Shown: in pieces, positions 16,240 to 25,045 of the stretch | Numbering within the stretch: the stretch's first letter is position 1 | How the letters are laid out: each line of letters begins with the position of its first letter | Assembly (NCBI GenBank): GCA_900079695.1 | Contig: LT599022.1 | Location: 1,573,245-1,637,244, forward strand | Length of the DNA: 64,000 nt | DNA from: an uncultured Alphaproteobacteria bacterium | GTDB lineage: Bacteria > Pseudomonadota > Alphaproteobacteria > Rhodospirillales > Rhodospirillaceae | Direction: 5' to 3' | Notes under the pieces: generated by a model | What the model was told of the DNA's origin: nothing | Seen by the model: the letters and a program-made list of their open reading frames with translations, nothing else | Databases searched by the model: none | Made by a program: the position numbers and the translations under genes

Positions 16240-17571
16240 CTAGAGCCCCTGCGCTTCGCCCTCGCCCGGCGCGGGGACGGCGTGGCCCTCCTCGACGTAC
16301 TGGCGGAGCTTGTTGCGGAGGGTGCGGATCGAGATGCCGAGGATGTTGGCGGCGTGGGTGCGGTTGCCGACGGTGTGTTTCAGGGTGTCGATGATCAGGT
16401 CGCGCTCGACGTCGGCGACGGTGCGGCCGACCAGCGAGCCGGTGCCGCCTTCCGCCGCCGGGGCGTCGCCGTCGGCGTCGAGCAGCATGATCGCGTCGGT
16501 GCCGATTTCGTCGCCGGTGGCGAGCAGCACCGCGCGGTGCAGGGTGTTTTCGAGCTCGCGCACGTTGCCGGGCCAGGAATGGCGCAGCAGCGCCTCCTTC
16601 GCCTCCTGCGTGAGCGGCCGCTCGGGCACGCCGTTGGCCTCGGCGTACTTCTTGACGAAGTGCCGGGCGAGCAGCGGAATGTCGGCCTTGCGGTCGCGCA
16701 ACGCGGGCAGCGCGAGGTTGAGCACGTTGAGGCGGAAGAACAGATCCTCGCGGAAGCGCCCGGCCTTGACCTCGGCCTTGAGGTCGCGGTTCGAGGTGGC
16801 GACGATGCGGGTGTCGATCTTCACCGGCTTGGTGCCGCCGAGCCGGTCGATCTCCTTTTCCTGGATCGCGCGCAGCAGCTTCGCCTGCAGGCGGATGTCC
16901 ATCTCGGAGATTTCGTCGAGCAGCAGGGTGCCGCCGGAAGCCTCCTCGAAACGGCCGATGCGGCGCGCCACCGCCCCGGTGAACGCCCCCTTCTCGTAGC
17001 CGAACAGCTCGGATTCCAGCAGGTTCTCGGGAATCGCGGCGCAGTTGACGGCGACGAAGCGCTGGCTCGCGCGGCGGCTCTTCTGGTGCAGGAAGCGGGC
17101 GATCACCTCCTTGCCGGTGCCGCTTTCGCCGGTGATCAGGATCGACGCCTCCGACGGCGCGACCTGGGCGGCGAGCTTCACCAGCCGCTCCATCCGCGGG
17201 TCGGCGTAGAGCAGCGCGTGGCTTTCCTCGGCGATCGCCTCCAGCACCGCGGCGATCAGCTCGGCGTCGGGCGGCAGCGGAATGTATTCCTTCGCCCCCG
17301 CCTGGATCGCGCGCACAGCGGCCTTGGCGTCGGTTTCGGTACCGCAGGCGACCACCGGCACGCCGATGCGCTCCGCCTCCAGCGCCTGCATGAAGCCGAC
17401 GATGTCGAGCCGCACGTCGATCATCACCACGTCGGCGCCCTTGCCGGCGCGCAGCACGTCGAGCCCGGCGGCGGGATCGTCGGCGTGCAGCACCGACGCG
17501 CCGCGCGCCACCGCGATGCGGCTGGCGGCGCCGATCTGATTGCTGAGCGATCCGATGATCAACAGACGCAT
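16240..17571 (-). CDS. flbD: FlbD-family sigma-54 transcriptional activator with degenerate receiver
   Basis: The 443-residue NtrC-type regulator has an N-terminal receiver-like domain (1-115). Its AAA+ domain (about 130-370) has Walker A GESGTGKE, the sigma-54 contact loop GAFTGA and Walker B TLLLDEISEM. It ends in a Fis-type HTH (about 385-425, RTHAANILGISIRTLRNKL). In the receiver, Asp52 (VMIDVRL) is kept, but the N-terminal acidic pair is replaced (LLIIGSLS) and the conserved Lys is missing (KEYIPLPPD), so ordinary phosphorylation is doubtful. FlbD in Caulobacter activates sigma-54 hook and filament genes under FliX control. The sigma-54 sites at 4383 and 35647 are candidate targets. The gene is between motA and flhA. 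Confidence 0.9.
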   Translation of the reverse strand: MRLLIIGSLSNQIGAASRIAVARGASVLHADDPAAGLDVLRAGKGADVVMIDVRLDIVGFMQALEAERIGVPVVACGTETDAKAAVRAIQAGAKEYIPLPPDAELIAAVLEAIAEESHALLYADPRMERLVKLAAQVAPSEASILITGESGTGKEVIARFLHQKSRRASQRFVAVNCAAIPENLLESELFGYEKGAFTGAVARRIGRFEEASGGTLLLDEISEMDIRLQAKLLRAIQEKEIDRLGGTKPVKIDTRIVATSNRDLKAEVKAGRFREDLFFRLNVLNLALPALRDRKADIPLLARHFVKKYAEANGVPERPLTQEAKEALLRHSWPGNVRELENTLHRAVLLATGDEIGTDAIMLLDADGDAPAAEGGTGSLVGRTVADVERDLIIDTLKHTVGNRTHAANILGISIRTLRNKLRQYVEEGHAVPAPGEGEAQGL

Positions 17572-17585
17572 GGTAACGGTTGTCC

Positions 17586-18422
17586 TCAGTCGAAATAACG
17601 GATGCGCCGGGCGGGCGGCATCAGCGAGTTGAGCAGCATTTCCAGGCGGCGCGGATTCTCCTGCCGCCCGATCGAGCCCGCCGCGACGACGTTGAGCTGG
17701 CCGACCAGGGTTTCCTCGGCGGAGTTGCGCTCGAGCTTGGAGGCGAGCGGATTGAGCATCATGTGCGCGAGTACCGCGCCGTAGAAGGTGGTGAGCAGCG
17801 CCACCGCCATCGCCGGGCCGATCGCGGCCGGGTCGTCGAGGCGGCCGAGCATCTGCACCAGGCCGATCAGGGTACCGATCAGCCCCATCGCCGGGGCGAT
17901 CTCGGCGGCGCGGCGCAGCACGCTCGCCGATTTGCGGTGGCGGCCGAGCATCGCGCCCAATTCGCGGCGCATCAGTTCCTCGGCTTCCTCCACCTTCATG
18001 CCGTCCACCAGCATCGACAGCCCCTTGGCGAGCAGCGGATCGGCGATCTCGCCGTTCGAGATCGGCGCCTGGAGCGACAGCAGGCCCGCCTTGCGCGCGC
18101 CGTCGGCGAGGCGCAGAAGGTCGAGCGCCACCGCCGAGGGATCGCGGCGCTGATAGGACACCGTGCGCAGCACCGCCGCGAAGGTGGCGCCGACGTCGGC
18201 CAGGGTGAAGCTCGCAAGGGTGAGCAGCGCGGTGCCGCCGAGCACGATCAGGATCGACGGAACGTCGACGAACGCGAGCGGCGCGCCGCCCAGCATCAGC
18301 GCCGCGACCACCAGCGCGAGCGCCCCGCCCAACCCCAGCAGGGTCGCGGGATCGAAGACGTTGGTCGCCTTCCTCTGCGCGTCGGTCGCCATCGGCCGCT
18401 CCACGTCGAGCCCGTCGCGCAT
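17586..18422 (-). CDS. motA: MotA/PomA-type flagellar stator protein
   Basis: The 278-residue protein has four hydrophobic segments (about 28-48, 52-72, 175-200, 210-232) and the MotA/TolQ/ExbB core IAPAMGLIGTLIGLVQML, followed by GPAMAVALLTTFYGAVLAHM, with the conserved prolines of the ion channel. It would form a stator with a MotB protein that couples ion flow to rotor torque. No motB is adjacent; the neighbours are fliN (1 base upstream) and flbD (14 bases downstream). The loop sequence (GMKVEEAEELMRRELGAML) resembles PomA/LafT-type more than E. coli MotA, so H+ versus Na+ use is open. Confidence 0.9.
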   Translation of the reverse strand: MRDGLDVERPMATDAQRKATNVFDPATLLGLGGALALVVAALMLGGAPLAFVDVPSILIVLGGTALLTLASFTLADVGATFAAVLRTVSYQRRDPSAVALDLLRLADGARKAGLLSLQAPISNGEIADPLLAKGLSMLVDGMKVEEAEELMRRELGAMLGRHRKSASVLRRAAEIAPAMGLIGTLIGLVQMLGRLDDPAAIGPAMAVALLTTFYGAVLAHMMLNPLASKLERNSAEETLVGQLNVVAAGSIGRQENPRRLEMLLNSLMPPARRIRYFD

Positions 18423-18423
18423 C

Positions 18424-18783
18424 TCAGGTGCGCTCGCTCTTGATGATTTCGGTCATCGTCACGCCCAGGCGGTTTTCCACCACCACCACCTCGCCGCGCG
18501 CCACCAGGCGGTCGTTGACGTAGATGTCGATCGCCTCGCCGACCTTGCGGTCGAGTTCGACCACCGCGCCGCGCCCGAGCTTGAGCAGCTGGCTCACCTG
18601 CATCGACGATTTGCCGAGCACCGCGGAGACGCGCACCGGGATGTCGTACACCGCCTCGAGGTCGGAGGCCGAGCGCGGCTTGTCCATGTCGGCGAATTCA
18701 TTGGGGCCGTCCGGATCGTATTCCGCGGCCGGAGCCGATCCGGCGGACAGTTCGTTGAGTTCGAGATCGTCGTTGTCGGGCAT
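18424..18783 (-). CDS. fliN: Flagellar motor switch protein FliN
   Basis: The 119-residue protein has an acidic N-terminal tail of about 40 residues and a SpoA/SpoIIIAC-like domain (about 42-119): LEAVYDIPVRVSAVLGKSSM, LLKLGRGAVVELDRKVGE, IYVNDRLVARGEVVVVE, LGVTMTEII. FliN is part of the C-ring that sets rotation direction and gives export its docking site. It lies 4 bases after fliH and 1 base before motA. fliM is not in the window. Confidence 0.95.
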   Translation of the reverse strand: MPDNDDLELNELSAGSAPAAEYDPDGPNEFADMDKPRSASDLEAVYDIPVRVSAVLGKSSMQVSQLLKLGRGAVVELDRKVGEAIDIYVNDRLVARGEVVVVENRLGVTMTEIIKSERT

Positions 18784-18787
18784 CCCA

Positions 18788-19570
18788 CTACACTCCTTGG
18801 ACCGGCGGGGCGGCGTCGTCGCTCATGTCCGGCACGGCCCGGGAATTGCGCGCGACGATATCCTCGATTCGTTGAAAAAGCGATGCGACGTCGCGCTCCG
18901 CGCCGCCGTTGTTCCATTCCAGGCGGCAATCGGCCGGACCGATCGCCTCGTCCTCCATCACCACCACCGATCCCTCGAAGCCGCGATCGCGCGCGAGCAT
19001 CTCGATGCGGCGGCGGATCGCCTCGGTGTGCATCGGCGAGACTCTCAGGATCAGGCGCGGCTCGTTGAGGATGTGGGGCACGCAGTCCTCCACCAGCGCG
19101 GAAATCTCGGCCGCGCCGTTCTCGGCGGCGAAGCGCGGCAGCAGCTTCCGCACCACCGCCATCGCCAGCGCCGCCGCCATGCGGTGGGTCTCGTCGTTGG
19201 CGTCGCTCTGCGCGGCGCGCATCTCGCCGATCTCGTCGGCGATCCGCGCGAGCGCCTGCGCCTCGAAGTGCATCGCCGAATCCTCGGCGTCCTTCAGCCC
19301 CTGGGCGTGGCCGAGCATGCGCGCTTCCTCGCGCGCGGCCTCCAGGTCCTCCTCGGTGAACAGGGGCGGCGGCGCGACCGGCTCGGGGTCGGTTTCCTCG
19401 ACCTGACCGTCGATCACCGCGTCGGGGACGCGCTCGGGCTCCTTCGGCGGATGTTCGAAGTCGTAGGCGAACAGAAAGCGCCGCACCAGCGCCTCCGCCG
19501 CCACCTCCTCCTCGGGGGTGGTGTCGAAGGCGCGAAACGCCTCTTCCTGCTTCGAAAACCGCGTCGCCAT
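18788..19570 (-). CDS. fliH: Flagellar assembly protein FliH-like
   Basis: The 260-residue acidic protein sits in the fliH slot between fliG and fliN. Features are an N-terminal disordered Glu/Pro-rich region, a helical coiled-coil middle (EEDLEAAREEARMLGHAQGL), and a C-terminal FliH/YscL-like domain (AAALAMAVVRKLLPRFAAEN, LILRVSPMHTEAI, GFEGSVVVMEDEAIGPADCR, VEW-like LEWNNGGAERD). FliH regulates the FliI ATPase and carries it to the export gate. The ATG at 19570 has an AAGGGA ribosome-binding site. A TTG at 19588 is a less likely start. The family diverges strongly, so position is part of the call. Confidence 0.85.
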   Translation of the reverse strand: MATRFSKQEEAFRAFDTTPEEEVAAEALVRRFLFAYDFEHPPKEPERVPDAVIDGQVEETDPEPVAPPPLFTEEDLEAAREEARMLGHAQGLKDAEDSAMHFEAQALARIADEIGEMRAAQSDANDETHRMAAALAMAVVRKLLPRFAAENGAAEISALVEDCVPHILNEPRLILRVSPMHTEAIRRRIEMLARDRGFEGSVVVMEDEAIGPADCRLEWNNGGAERDVASLFQRIEDIVARNSRAVPDMSDDAAPPVQGV

Positions 19571-19589
19571 CGGCGTCCCTTCACGCAAC

Positions 19590-20609
19590 TCAGTAGATCA
19601 GTTCGTCTTCCTCGCGGCCCTCGGAGATCACGATCTGACCCGAGTTGGCGAGTTCCTTGGCGAGGGTGACGATCATGCTCTGCGCCTCGTCCACCTCGCG
19701 CAAGCGCACCGGCCCCATCGCCTCCATGTCCTCGCGCAGCATCTTGCCCGCGCGCTCGGACATGTTCTTGAAGAACATTTCCTTGATCGGGTCCGACGCG
19801 CCCTTGAGGGCGAGCGCGAGCTTGTCCTTCTCGACATGGCGCAGCAGCGTCTGCACGCCCTGCGCGTCGAGGCGCACGAGGTCCTCGAAGGTGAACATCA
19901 GCGACTTGATGCGCTCGGCGGACTCGCGGTTGCGCTCCTCCAGGGCCGACATGAAGCGGCTCTCGGAATTGCGGTCGAGGTTGTTGAAGATGTCGGCGAT
20001 CAGCTCGTGGCTGTCGCGGCGGTTGGTGCGCGCGAGGTTGCTCATGAATTCGGTCCGGAGAGTCTTTTCGACGCCATCGAGCACCTCCTTCTGCACCGAT
20101 TCCATGCGCAGCATCCGCATGATCACTTCCATCGAGAAGTTTTCGGGCAGCAGCGCGAGGACGCGCGCGGCATGGTCGACCTTGATCTTCGACAGCACCA
20201 CCGCGACGGTCTGCGGATACTCGTTCTTGAAGTAGTTGGCGAGCACCTGCTCGTTGACGTTGCCGAGCTTGTCCCACATCGTGCGGCCGGCGGGACCGCG
20301 GATCTCGTCCATGATCGTGGCGACGCGATCCTTCGGCAACGCCTTCATCAGCAGGCGCTCGGTGCTTTCGTAGGTGCCCACCAGCGAGCCGGTGGCGGAG
20401 ATCGCGTCGGCGAACTCGATGAACAGGCGCTCCACCAGCCCGGCGTTGACCGTGCCGAGGGCCGCCATCACCTGCGAGATCTCCTTGATCTCTTCGTCGT
20501 CCATCAGCGCGAAAAGCTTGGCGGAGTGCTCCTCGCCGAGCGACAGCAGGAACAGCGCCGCCTTCTGAGGGCCGGTCAGGCTGCGATAGTCTTCCTTTGC
20601 ACGCGCCAC
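19590..20609 (-). CDS. fliG: Flagellar motor switch protein FliG
   Basis: The 339-residue protein has the FliG N, middle and C domains. Clear segments are [20 protein letters not shown] (N-terminal), the middle-domain motif [13 protein letters not shown] (usual EHPQ), and the C-terminal torque helix region [40 protein letters not shown] with the conserved charged residues. It connects the FliF ring to the C-ring and contacts the stators. The start is GTG, 37 bases after fliF. The C-terminus EEDELIY carries the EEDE-like acidic tail seen in many alphaproteobacterial FliG proteins. Confidence 0.96.
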   Translation of the reverse strand: MARAKEDYRSLTGPQKAALFLLSLGEEHSAKLFALMDDEEIKEISQVMAALGTVNAGLVERLFIEFADAISATGSLVGTYESTERLLMKALPKDRVATIMDEIRGPAGRTMWDKLGNVNEQVLANYFKNEYPQTVAVVLSKIKVDHAARVLALLPENFSMEVIMRMLRMESVQKEVLDGVEKTLRTEFMSNLARTNRRDSHELIADIFNNLDRNSESRFMSALEERNRESAERIKSLMFTFEDLVRLDAQGVQTLLRHVEKDKLALALKGASDPIKEMFFKNMSERAGKMLREDMEAMGPVRLREVDEAQSMIVTLAKELANSGQIVISEGREEDELIY

Positions 20610-20646
20610 GTGACTGCGTCTCCGTAATGGGCGGCCGGGGCCGAGG

Positions 20647-22278
20647 TCAGGTTTCCTGATACATCCAGTTGCGGACGATGCTCAAGGCTTCCTCCGGATG
20701 CTTCTGAACGATCTCGCCGATCTTCCGGAGCGAGGACGCCCGCACCCGGCCTTCGACCTTGTCGATGTCGATGAGTTCCTCGGTTTCGAGGTCCTCGTCG
20801 TCGGAGGGCACCATCGCCCCCGCGGGCGCGGCGAGCTGCGGCGTCGTCGCCTCGGTGAGGAGCTGCCGGCTCGCCTGTTCGGAAGGCGTCGGCAGGCTCT
20901 CGAAGGCGCGGGTGACGAGCGGCCGCACGATCAGCAGGATCACCAGGATCGCCACCACCGCGACGCCGAGGCCCTCGGCCATGCGCATGATCTCGGCCTT
21001 GGTGAAGCCCAGGAACAGCGTCTCGTCCGCCGGCCCGAGAGCGTCGTCGAGGGTCTGGAAGCGCATGTTGATGACGTCCACCTGGTCGCCGCGCTGCGCG
21101 TCGTAGCCCACCGCCGAGCGCACCAGGGTGGCGATCTTGTCCATCTCCTCGGGGCTGCGGTCCTGATAGGTTTTGGTGCCGTCGGCGGCGGCCACCTGCA
21201 CGCCGTCCACCAGAACCGCGATCGAGAGGCGCTTGATCACGCCGTTCTCGCGCACCGAGTTCGCGACCTTCTTGGTGATCTCGTAGTTGGTGGTCTCGAC
21301 CGTGCGCTGGTTCGAGCTGGTGGCGCGGCCCTGGTTGTTGTTGAGGTTCGGGTCGGGCATGTTCTGCTGCACCGTCACCGAGTCGTTCTGCTGCTCATCG
21401 GTACGCGCCGCCTCGTTCTCGGTCACCGTCGAGCGCACCACCTGACCGTCGGGATCGTAGGTCTCGGCGTTGGTGACGACGCGGTCGAAATCCATCTCCA
21501 CGCTCACCTGCGCGCGCACCTTGCCCGGGCCGATGGTGCGAGCGAGCAGATCCTCGACGTTCTGGGAGAGGCGGCGCTCCTGCGCCTGACGCATCTCCTC
21601 CTGGGTCGAGATCATCACCTGCTTGTCGTCCTCGAAGCCGCGCGCGAGAAGCTGGCCCTTGTCGTCGACGATCGAGATCCGCGAGGGCTTGAGCTTCGGC
21701 ACCGCCGAGGCGACGAGATACTGGATCGCGCTGATCTGCTCCTTCGACAACCGCCCGCCCTGCACCCGCAGGATCACCGAGGCGGAAGGCTCCTGGGTCT
21801 CGCGCGAGAACATCTCGCGCTTCGGCAGCACCAGATGGACGCGCGCCTGCTTGACCGTACCCACCGACATGATGGTGCGGGCGAGCTCGCCCTCGAGCGC
21901 GCGCACGAGGTTGACGTTCTGCATGAAGTTGGTGGCGCCGAGCGCGTCCATCTTGTCGAACAGCTCGTAGCCGTTGACGATGCCCGAGTTGTGCGCGACC
22001 TCGGCGGTTTCGAGCCGCATCTTCAGCATCTGGTCGCCGGGCACGTAGATGTCCCGCCCGTCGGCGCGGAGCTGATAGGGAATCTGCCTGGCGTCCAACT
22101 GCTGGGTGATCGCCCGCGCGGCGCCGGTGTCGAGGTCGCTGTAGAGCAACTCCATCTTCGGCGACCCCATCCGCATCGTGAAGTAGATGATGAAGCCGAG
22201 AAGGCCGACGGACACCGCCGCCATCGCCATCAGGCGGGCGGGGCCAAGGCTGCGCAGGGACTGGATGAAGGCGTTCAC
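20647..22278 (-). CDS. fliF: Flagellar MS-ring protein FliF
   Basis: The 543-residue protein has a first membrane segment at about 15-35 and a second at about 445-465 ([17 protein letters not shown]), enclosing the periplasmic YscJ/FliF region. Typical segments are [68 protein letters not shown]. The short cytoplasmic tail that binds FliG follows. The start is GTG with GAGGATGG as ribosome-binding site. It is the first gene of the long leftward operon, and a CtrA-box-like site lies about 78 bases upstream, matching the CtrA-controlled class II fliF operon of Caulobacter. Confidence 0.96.
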   Translation of the reverse strand: MNAFIQSLRSLGPARLMAMAAVSVGLLGFIIYFTMRMGSPKMELLYSDLDTGAARAITQQLDARQIPYQLRADGRDIYVPGDQMLKMRLETAEVAHNSGIVNGYELFDKMDALGATNFMQNVNLVRALEGELARTIMSVGTVKQARVHLVLPKREMFSRETQEPSASVILRVQGGRLSKEQISAIQYLVASAVPKLKPSRISIVDDKGQLLARGFEDDKQVMISTQEEMRQAQERRLSQNVEDLLARTIGPGKVRAQVSVEMDFDRVVTNAETYDPDGQVVRSTVTENEAARTDEQQNDSVTVQQNMPDPNLNNNQGRATSSNQRTVETTNYEITKKVANSVRENGVIKRLSIAVLVDGVQVAAADGTKTYQDRSPEEMDKIATLVRSAVGYDAQRGDQVDVINMRFQTLDDALGPADETLFLGFTKAEIMRMAEGLGVAVVAILVILLIVRPLVTRAFESLPTPSEQASRQLLTEATTPQLAAPAGAMVPSDDEDLETEELIDIDKVEGRVRASSLRKIGEIVQKHPEEALSIVRNWMYQET

Positions 22279-22355
22279 GGTCGGACCATCCTCGACGAAT
22301 GCTGCGGTCGGACGCGGGTCTCCCCGACGTTCCCGCAGAGCCTAGCCGCGGCGAC

Positions 22356-22372
22356 TTAAAAAGATGGTTAAC
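22356..22372 (-). promoter_or_regulatory. CtrA-box-like site upstream of fliF
   Basis: On the minus strand the site reads GTTAACCATCTTTTTAA. This is TTAACCAT with a second half TTTA after the correct 7-base spacer, one mismatch from TTAA-N7-TTAA. It lies in the 123-bp gap between fliJ and fliF. TTAA is rare in this GC-rich DNA, and ctrA itself is 2 kb away. Confidence 0.6.
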
Positions 22373-22401
22373 AGGGCGGCAAATTTTGCCGGGGCTGGAA
22401 A

Positions 22402-22833
22402 TCAGGCGACGGCGTGGCGGCGAGCATGGTTGATCGCGGCGATCTCGTCGAGGGCGACCTGCTCCTTGCGGGCGCGGTCGTAGGCGGCGCGCCGGTCGCG
22501 CTGGCGCTGCAGGATCTCGGCGGTCTTGAATTCGTTGAACGCCGCGGCCACCGCGTCCTGCTGCTGCGCGATCGCCGCCTCGATCCTGCGGCGGGCCTCG
22601 GCGAAGCGGGCGCGGTCCTGTACCACCGACTCGGCGAAGCGGCCGTAGGCCATCGCCGAGATCCCGGTCGGGTCGGCGGAGGCGAGCTCCTGCTCGCGCC
22701 GCACGCCCGCCTCCAACGCCTGCTGGCGGCGGGTGAGCTCGGCCTCGTGGGCGAGCAGTTCGCCGAGCGCGCGGCGCGCCTCGTCGACGGCGAACTTCTT
22801 GAGGCGGATCAGGGCGTGGATGTCTCCGGCCAT
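22402..22833 (-). CDS. fliJ: Flagellar export chaperone FliJ-like
   Basis: The 143-residue, highly charged helical protein is predicted by eye to be one long antiparallel coiled coil (heptads through EARRALGELLAHEAELTRRQ, RRIEAAIAQQQDAVAAAFNE, RQRDRRAAYDRARKEQVALD). That is the FliJ architecture. FliJ is the central stalk of the FliI hexamer and hands substrates to FlhA. It starts 3 bases after the fliI stop, the standard fliI-fliJ pair. Sequence conservation in FliJ is low, so the call rests on context and coiled-coil form. Confidence 0.85.
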   Translation of the reverse strand: MAGDIHALIRLKKFAVDEARRALGELLAHEAELTRRQQALEAGVRREQELASADPTGISAMAYGRFAESVVQDRARFAEARRRIEAAIAQQQDAVAAAFNEFKTAEILQRQRDRRAAYDRARKEQVALDEIAAINHARRHAVA

Positions 22834-22836
22834 GGC

Positions 22837-24159
22837 TTACTTCGCAAGAATCTGTTCGAGGGCGGCATAGCCGGTGTCGAGGTCGGTGTTCTCGCTCTTC
22901 GCCTGGGCGAGGAACTGTTCGAGCGGCGCGTTGTAGCGAATCGCCTCGTCGACCTCCGGGTTGCTGCCCTGGCGATAGGCGCCGAGGCGGATCAGTTCGG
23001 CCATGTCGTCGTAGGTCGCCATCAGGCGGCGGGCGCGGCCGACCAGGGCGTTCTGCTCCGGGGTGTTGCAGCCGGGCATGGTGCGCGACACGCTCCTCAG
23101 CACGTTGATCGCCGGGTAGCGGTTGCGCTCGGCGATCGCGCGGTCGAGCACCACGTGGCCGTCGAGGATGCCGCGCACCGCGTCGGCGATCGGTTCGTTC
23201 ATGTCGTCGCCTTCCACCAGCACCGTGAACAGGCCGGTGATGCTGCCCGCTCCCACGCCCGGCCCGGCGCGCTCCAACAGGCGCGGCAGCTCGGCGAACA
23301 CCGACGGCGTGTAGCCCTTCGACGCGGGCGGCTCGCCCGCCGACAGGCTGATCTCGCGTTGCGCCATCGCGAAGCGGGTGACGCTGTCCATCAGGATCAG
23401 CACGTCCTCGCCCAAATCGCGCAGGTATTCGGCGATGGTCATCGCGGTATAGGCGGCCTGGCGGCGCATCAGCGGGCTTTCGTCGGAGGTGGCGCAGACG
23501 ACGATGCTGCGCGCCATGCCCTCCGGCCCGAGGTCGTCCTCGATGAACTCGCGCGCCTCGCGGCCGCGCTCGCCGATCAGCCCGAGCACGGTGGCGGAGA
23601 GCCGGGTGTGGCGCGCCATCATCGCCATCAGCGACGACTTGCCGACGCCCGACCCGGCGAAGATGCCCATGCGCTGCCCGCGGCAGACGGTGAGGAAGGT
23701 GTTGAGGGCACGCACTCCGAGATCCACCTTGCCCGCCACCCGGCCGCGCGCGTGCGCCGAGGGCGGCGCGGCGCGCACCGGATAGGCGACGTTGCCCTTG
23801 ATCAGCGGCCCCTTGCCGTCGACCGCCTCGCCGAACGCGTTGACGACCCGGCCGAGCCACGACGGATGCGGATAGATCACCGGCTGGGTTTCGGCGATCT
23901 CGGCGCGGCAGCCGAGGCCGACTCCGTCGAGCGAGGTGAACGCCATCAATAGCGCCGATCCGGCGCGGAAGCCCACCACCTCGCACGAAACCCTGCGCCC
24001 GCCGCGCGCGATCAGGTCGCAGCGGTCGCCCACCGAGAGCGCCCCGTGCGCGCCGCCGATCTCCACCAGCATCCCCGAAACCGCGGTGACGCGGCCGAAC
24101 ACCTCGTAATCCGGCAGGCGTTCGATTTCGTGGAGAATGTTCTGGATCAAAACGGTCAT
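22837..24159 (-). CDS. fliI: Flagellum-specific ATPase FliI
   Basis: The 440-residue F1-beta-like ATPase has Walker A AGSGVGKSSL (about residues 161-170), Walker B VLILMDSVTRFAMAQREI and the GEPPASKGYTPSVFAELPRL loop. The N-terminus VTAVSGMLVEIGGAHGALSVGD is the beta-barrel shared with type III ATPases. FliI energises and organises flagellar protein export together with FliH and FliJ. ATG 24159 gives the usual family length. An in-frame upstream extension to 24327 would overlap ctrA and is rejected. It is divergent from ctrA across a 134-bp gap with TTAA sites. Confidence 0.95.
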   Translation of the reverse strand: MTVLIQNILHEIERLPDYEVFGRVTAVSGMLVEIGGAHGALSVGDRCDLIARGGRRVSCEVVGFRAGSALLMAFTSLDGVGLGCRAEIAETQPVIYPHPSWLGRVVNAFGEAVDGKGPLIKGNVAYPVRAAPPSAHARGRVAGKVDLGVRALNTFLTVCRGQRMGIFAGSGVGKSSLMAMMARHTRLSATVLGLIGERGREAREFIEDDLGPEGMARSIVVCATSDESPLMRRQAAYTAMTIAEYLRDLGEDVLILMDSVTRFAMAQREISLSAGEPPASKGYTPSVFAELPRLLERAGPGVGAGSITGLFTVLVEGDDMNEPIADAVRGILDGHVVLDRAIAERNRYPAINVLRSVSRTMPGCNTPEQNALVGRARRLMATYDDMAELIRLGAYRQGSNPEVDEAIRYNAPLEQFLAQAKSENTDLDTGYAALEQILAK

Positions 24160-24205
24160 CGCGCACCCCGGGAAAGCTCGTGACGCGAGCATAGCCGTTG
24201 GCCCG

Positions 24206-24220
24206 TTAATGGCGGGTAAA
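24206..24220. promoter_or_regulatory. CtrA-box-like site between fliI and ctrA
   Basis: TTAATGGCGGGTAAA is TTAA-N7-TAAA, one mismatch from the CtrA consensus TTAA-N7-TTAA. It is centred in the divergent fliI/ctrA gap and could serve fliI, ctrA or both. Confidence 0.5.
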
Positions 24221-24262
24221 CCGGGAAAAAGTTGCCTACCCCGACGCGATTCGCTATCGTCG

Positions 24263-24276
24263 TTAACGATTGTTAA
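24263..24276 (+). promoter_or_regulatory. TTAA pair close to the ctrA start
   Basis: TTAACGATTGTTAA has two perfect TTAA half-sites separated by 6 bases rather than the canonical 7. It ends 17 bases before the ctrA ATG, just before the GGGAGG ribosome-binding site. Autoregulation by CtrA is plausible, but the spacing is off by one. Confidence 0.45.
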
Positions 24277-24293
24277 TTCCGGGAGGCCGGAAC

Positions 24294-24971
24294 ATGCGCG
24301 TTCTGCTGGTTGAAGACGACACCGCACAGGCGCAGGCGATCGAGTTGATGCTGCGCACCGAGGCGATGGTGGTGGACACCACCGGTCTCGGCGAAGACGG
24401 CCTCGAAATCGGCCGCCTCTACGAATACGACATCATCATCCTCGACCTCGGCCTGCCCGACATGGACGGCCTCGACGTGTTGCGGCAACTGCGCGCGACT
24501 CGGGTGGAAACCCCGGTGCTGATCCTCTCCGGCCTCGACGACACCGACCGCAAGATCAAAAGCCTCGGCCTCGGCGCCGACGACTACCTCACCAAACCGT
24601 TCGAGAAGGGCGAGCTGGTGGCGCGGATCCACGCCATCATCCGCCGCTCCAAGGGGCACGCCGCCTCGACCATCCGCACCGGGCGGATGACGGTGAACCT
24701 CGACACCCACTCGGTGGCGATCGACGATCAGCCGGTCCACTTGACCGGCAAGGAATACGGCATTCTCGAGCTGCTGGCGCTGCGCAAGGGCACCACCCTC
24801 ACCAAGGAGCAGTTCCTCAACCACCTCTACGGCGGACTGGACGAGCCGGAGCTCAAGATCATCGACGTGTTCATCTGCAAGCTCCGCAAGAAGCTCTCGA
24901 CCCTGAGCGACGGCGAGAACTACATCGAAACCGTGTGGGGCCGCGGCTACGTGCTCCGCGACCCGGGCTGA
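24294..24971 (+). CDS. ctrA: Cell-cycle/flagellar response regulator CtrA
   Basis: The 225-residue OmpR-type regulator has a receiver with acidic pair ED8-D9, phosphoacceptor Asp51 ([13 protein letters not shown]) and Lys ([10 protein letters not shown]). Its winged-helix domain has the characteristic [40 protein letters not shown] and [11 protein letters not shown]. The sequence is very close to Caulobacter-type CtrA. In Rhodospirillales CtrA mainly controls motility genes rather than viability, and the placement beside fliI fits that. CtrA gets phosphate from ChpT, which is also encoded here (30488-31108). It has a GGGAGG ribosome-binding site and upstream TTAA pairs. Confidence 0.96.
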   Translation: MRVLLVEDDTAQAQAIELMLRTEAMVVDTTGLGEDGLEIGRLYEYDIIILDLGLPDMDGLDVLRQLRATRVETPVLILSGLDDTDRKIKSLGLGADDYLTKPFEKGELVARIHAIIRRSKGHAASTIRTGRMTVNLDTHSVAIDDQPVHLTGKEYGILELLALRKGTTLTKEQFLNHLYGGLDEPELKIIDVFICKLRKKLSTLSDGENYIETVWGRGYVLRDPG

Positions 24972-24994
24972 CCGGGCGAAACGAGCCCGACGAA

Positions 24995-25018
24995 AAAGCC
25001 CCCGTCTTCGGGGGCTTT
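24995..25018. terminator. Bidirectional terminator between ctrA and cheR
   Basis: Stem AAAGCCCCCG / CGGGGGCTTT (24995-25004, 25009-25018), loop TCTT. The A-run on one side and T-run on the other make it usable by both convergent genes. Confidence 0.85.
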
Positions 25019-25045
25019 CGTGCATTCGCCGGCTTCAAATCGGGA

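Noticed and set aside
22377-22391. Hairpin CGGCA-N5-TGCCG after fliJ as a terminator
   Set aside because: The stem is only 5-7 bp with no T-run on the relevant strand, so it is too weak to list.
24160-24327. N-terminal extension of FliI toward ctrA
   Set aside because: It would overlap the ctrA start and exceed the normal FliI length; ATG 24159 begins the standard FliI N-terminus.
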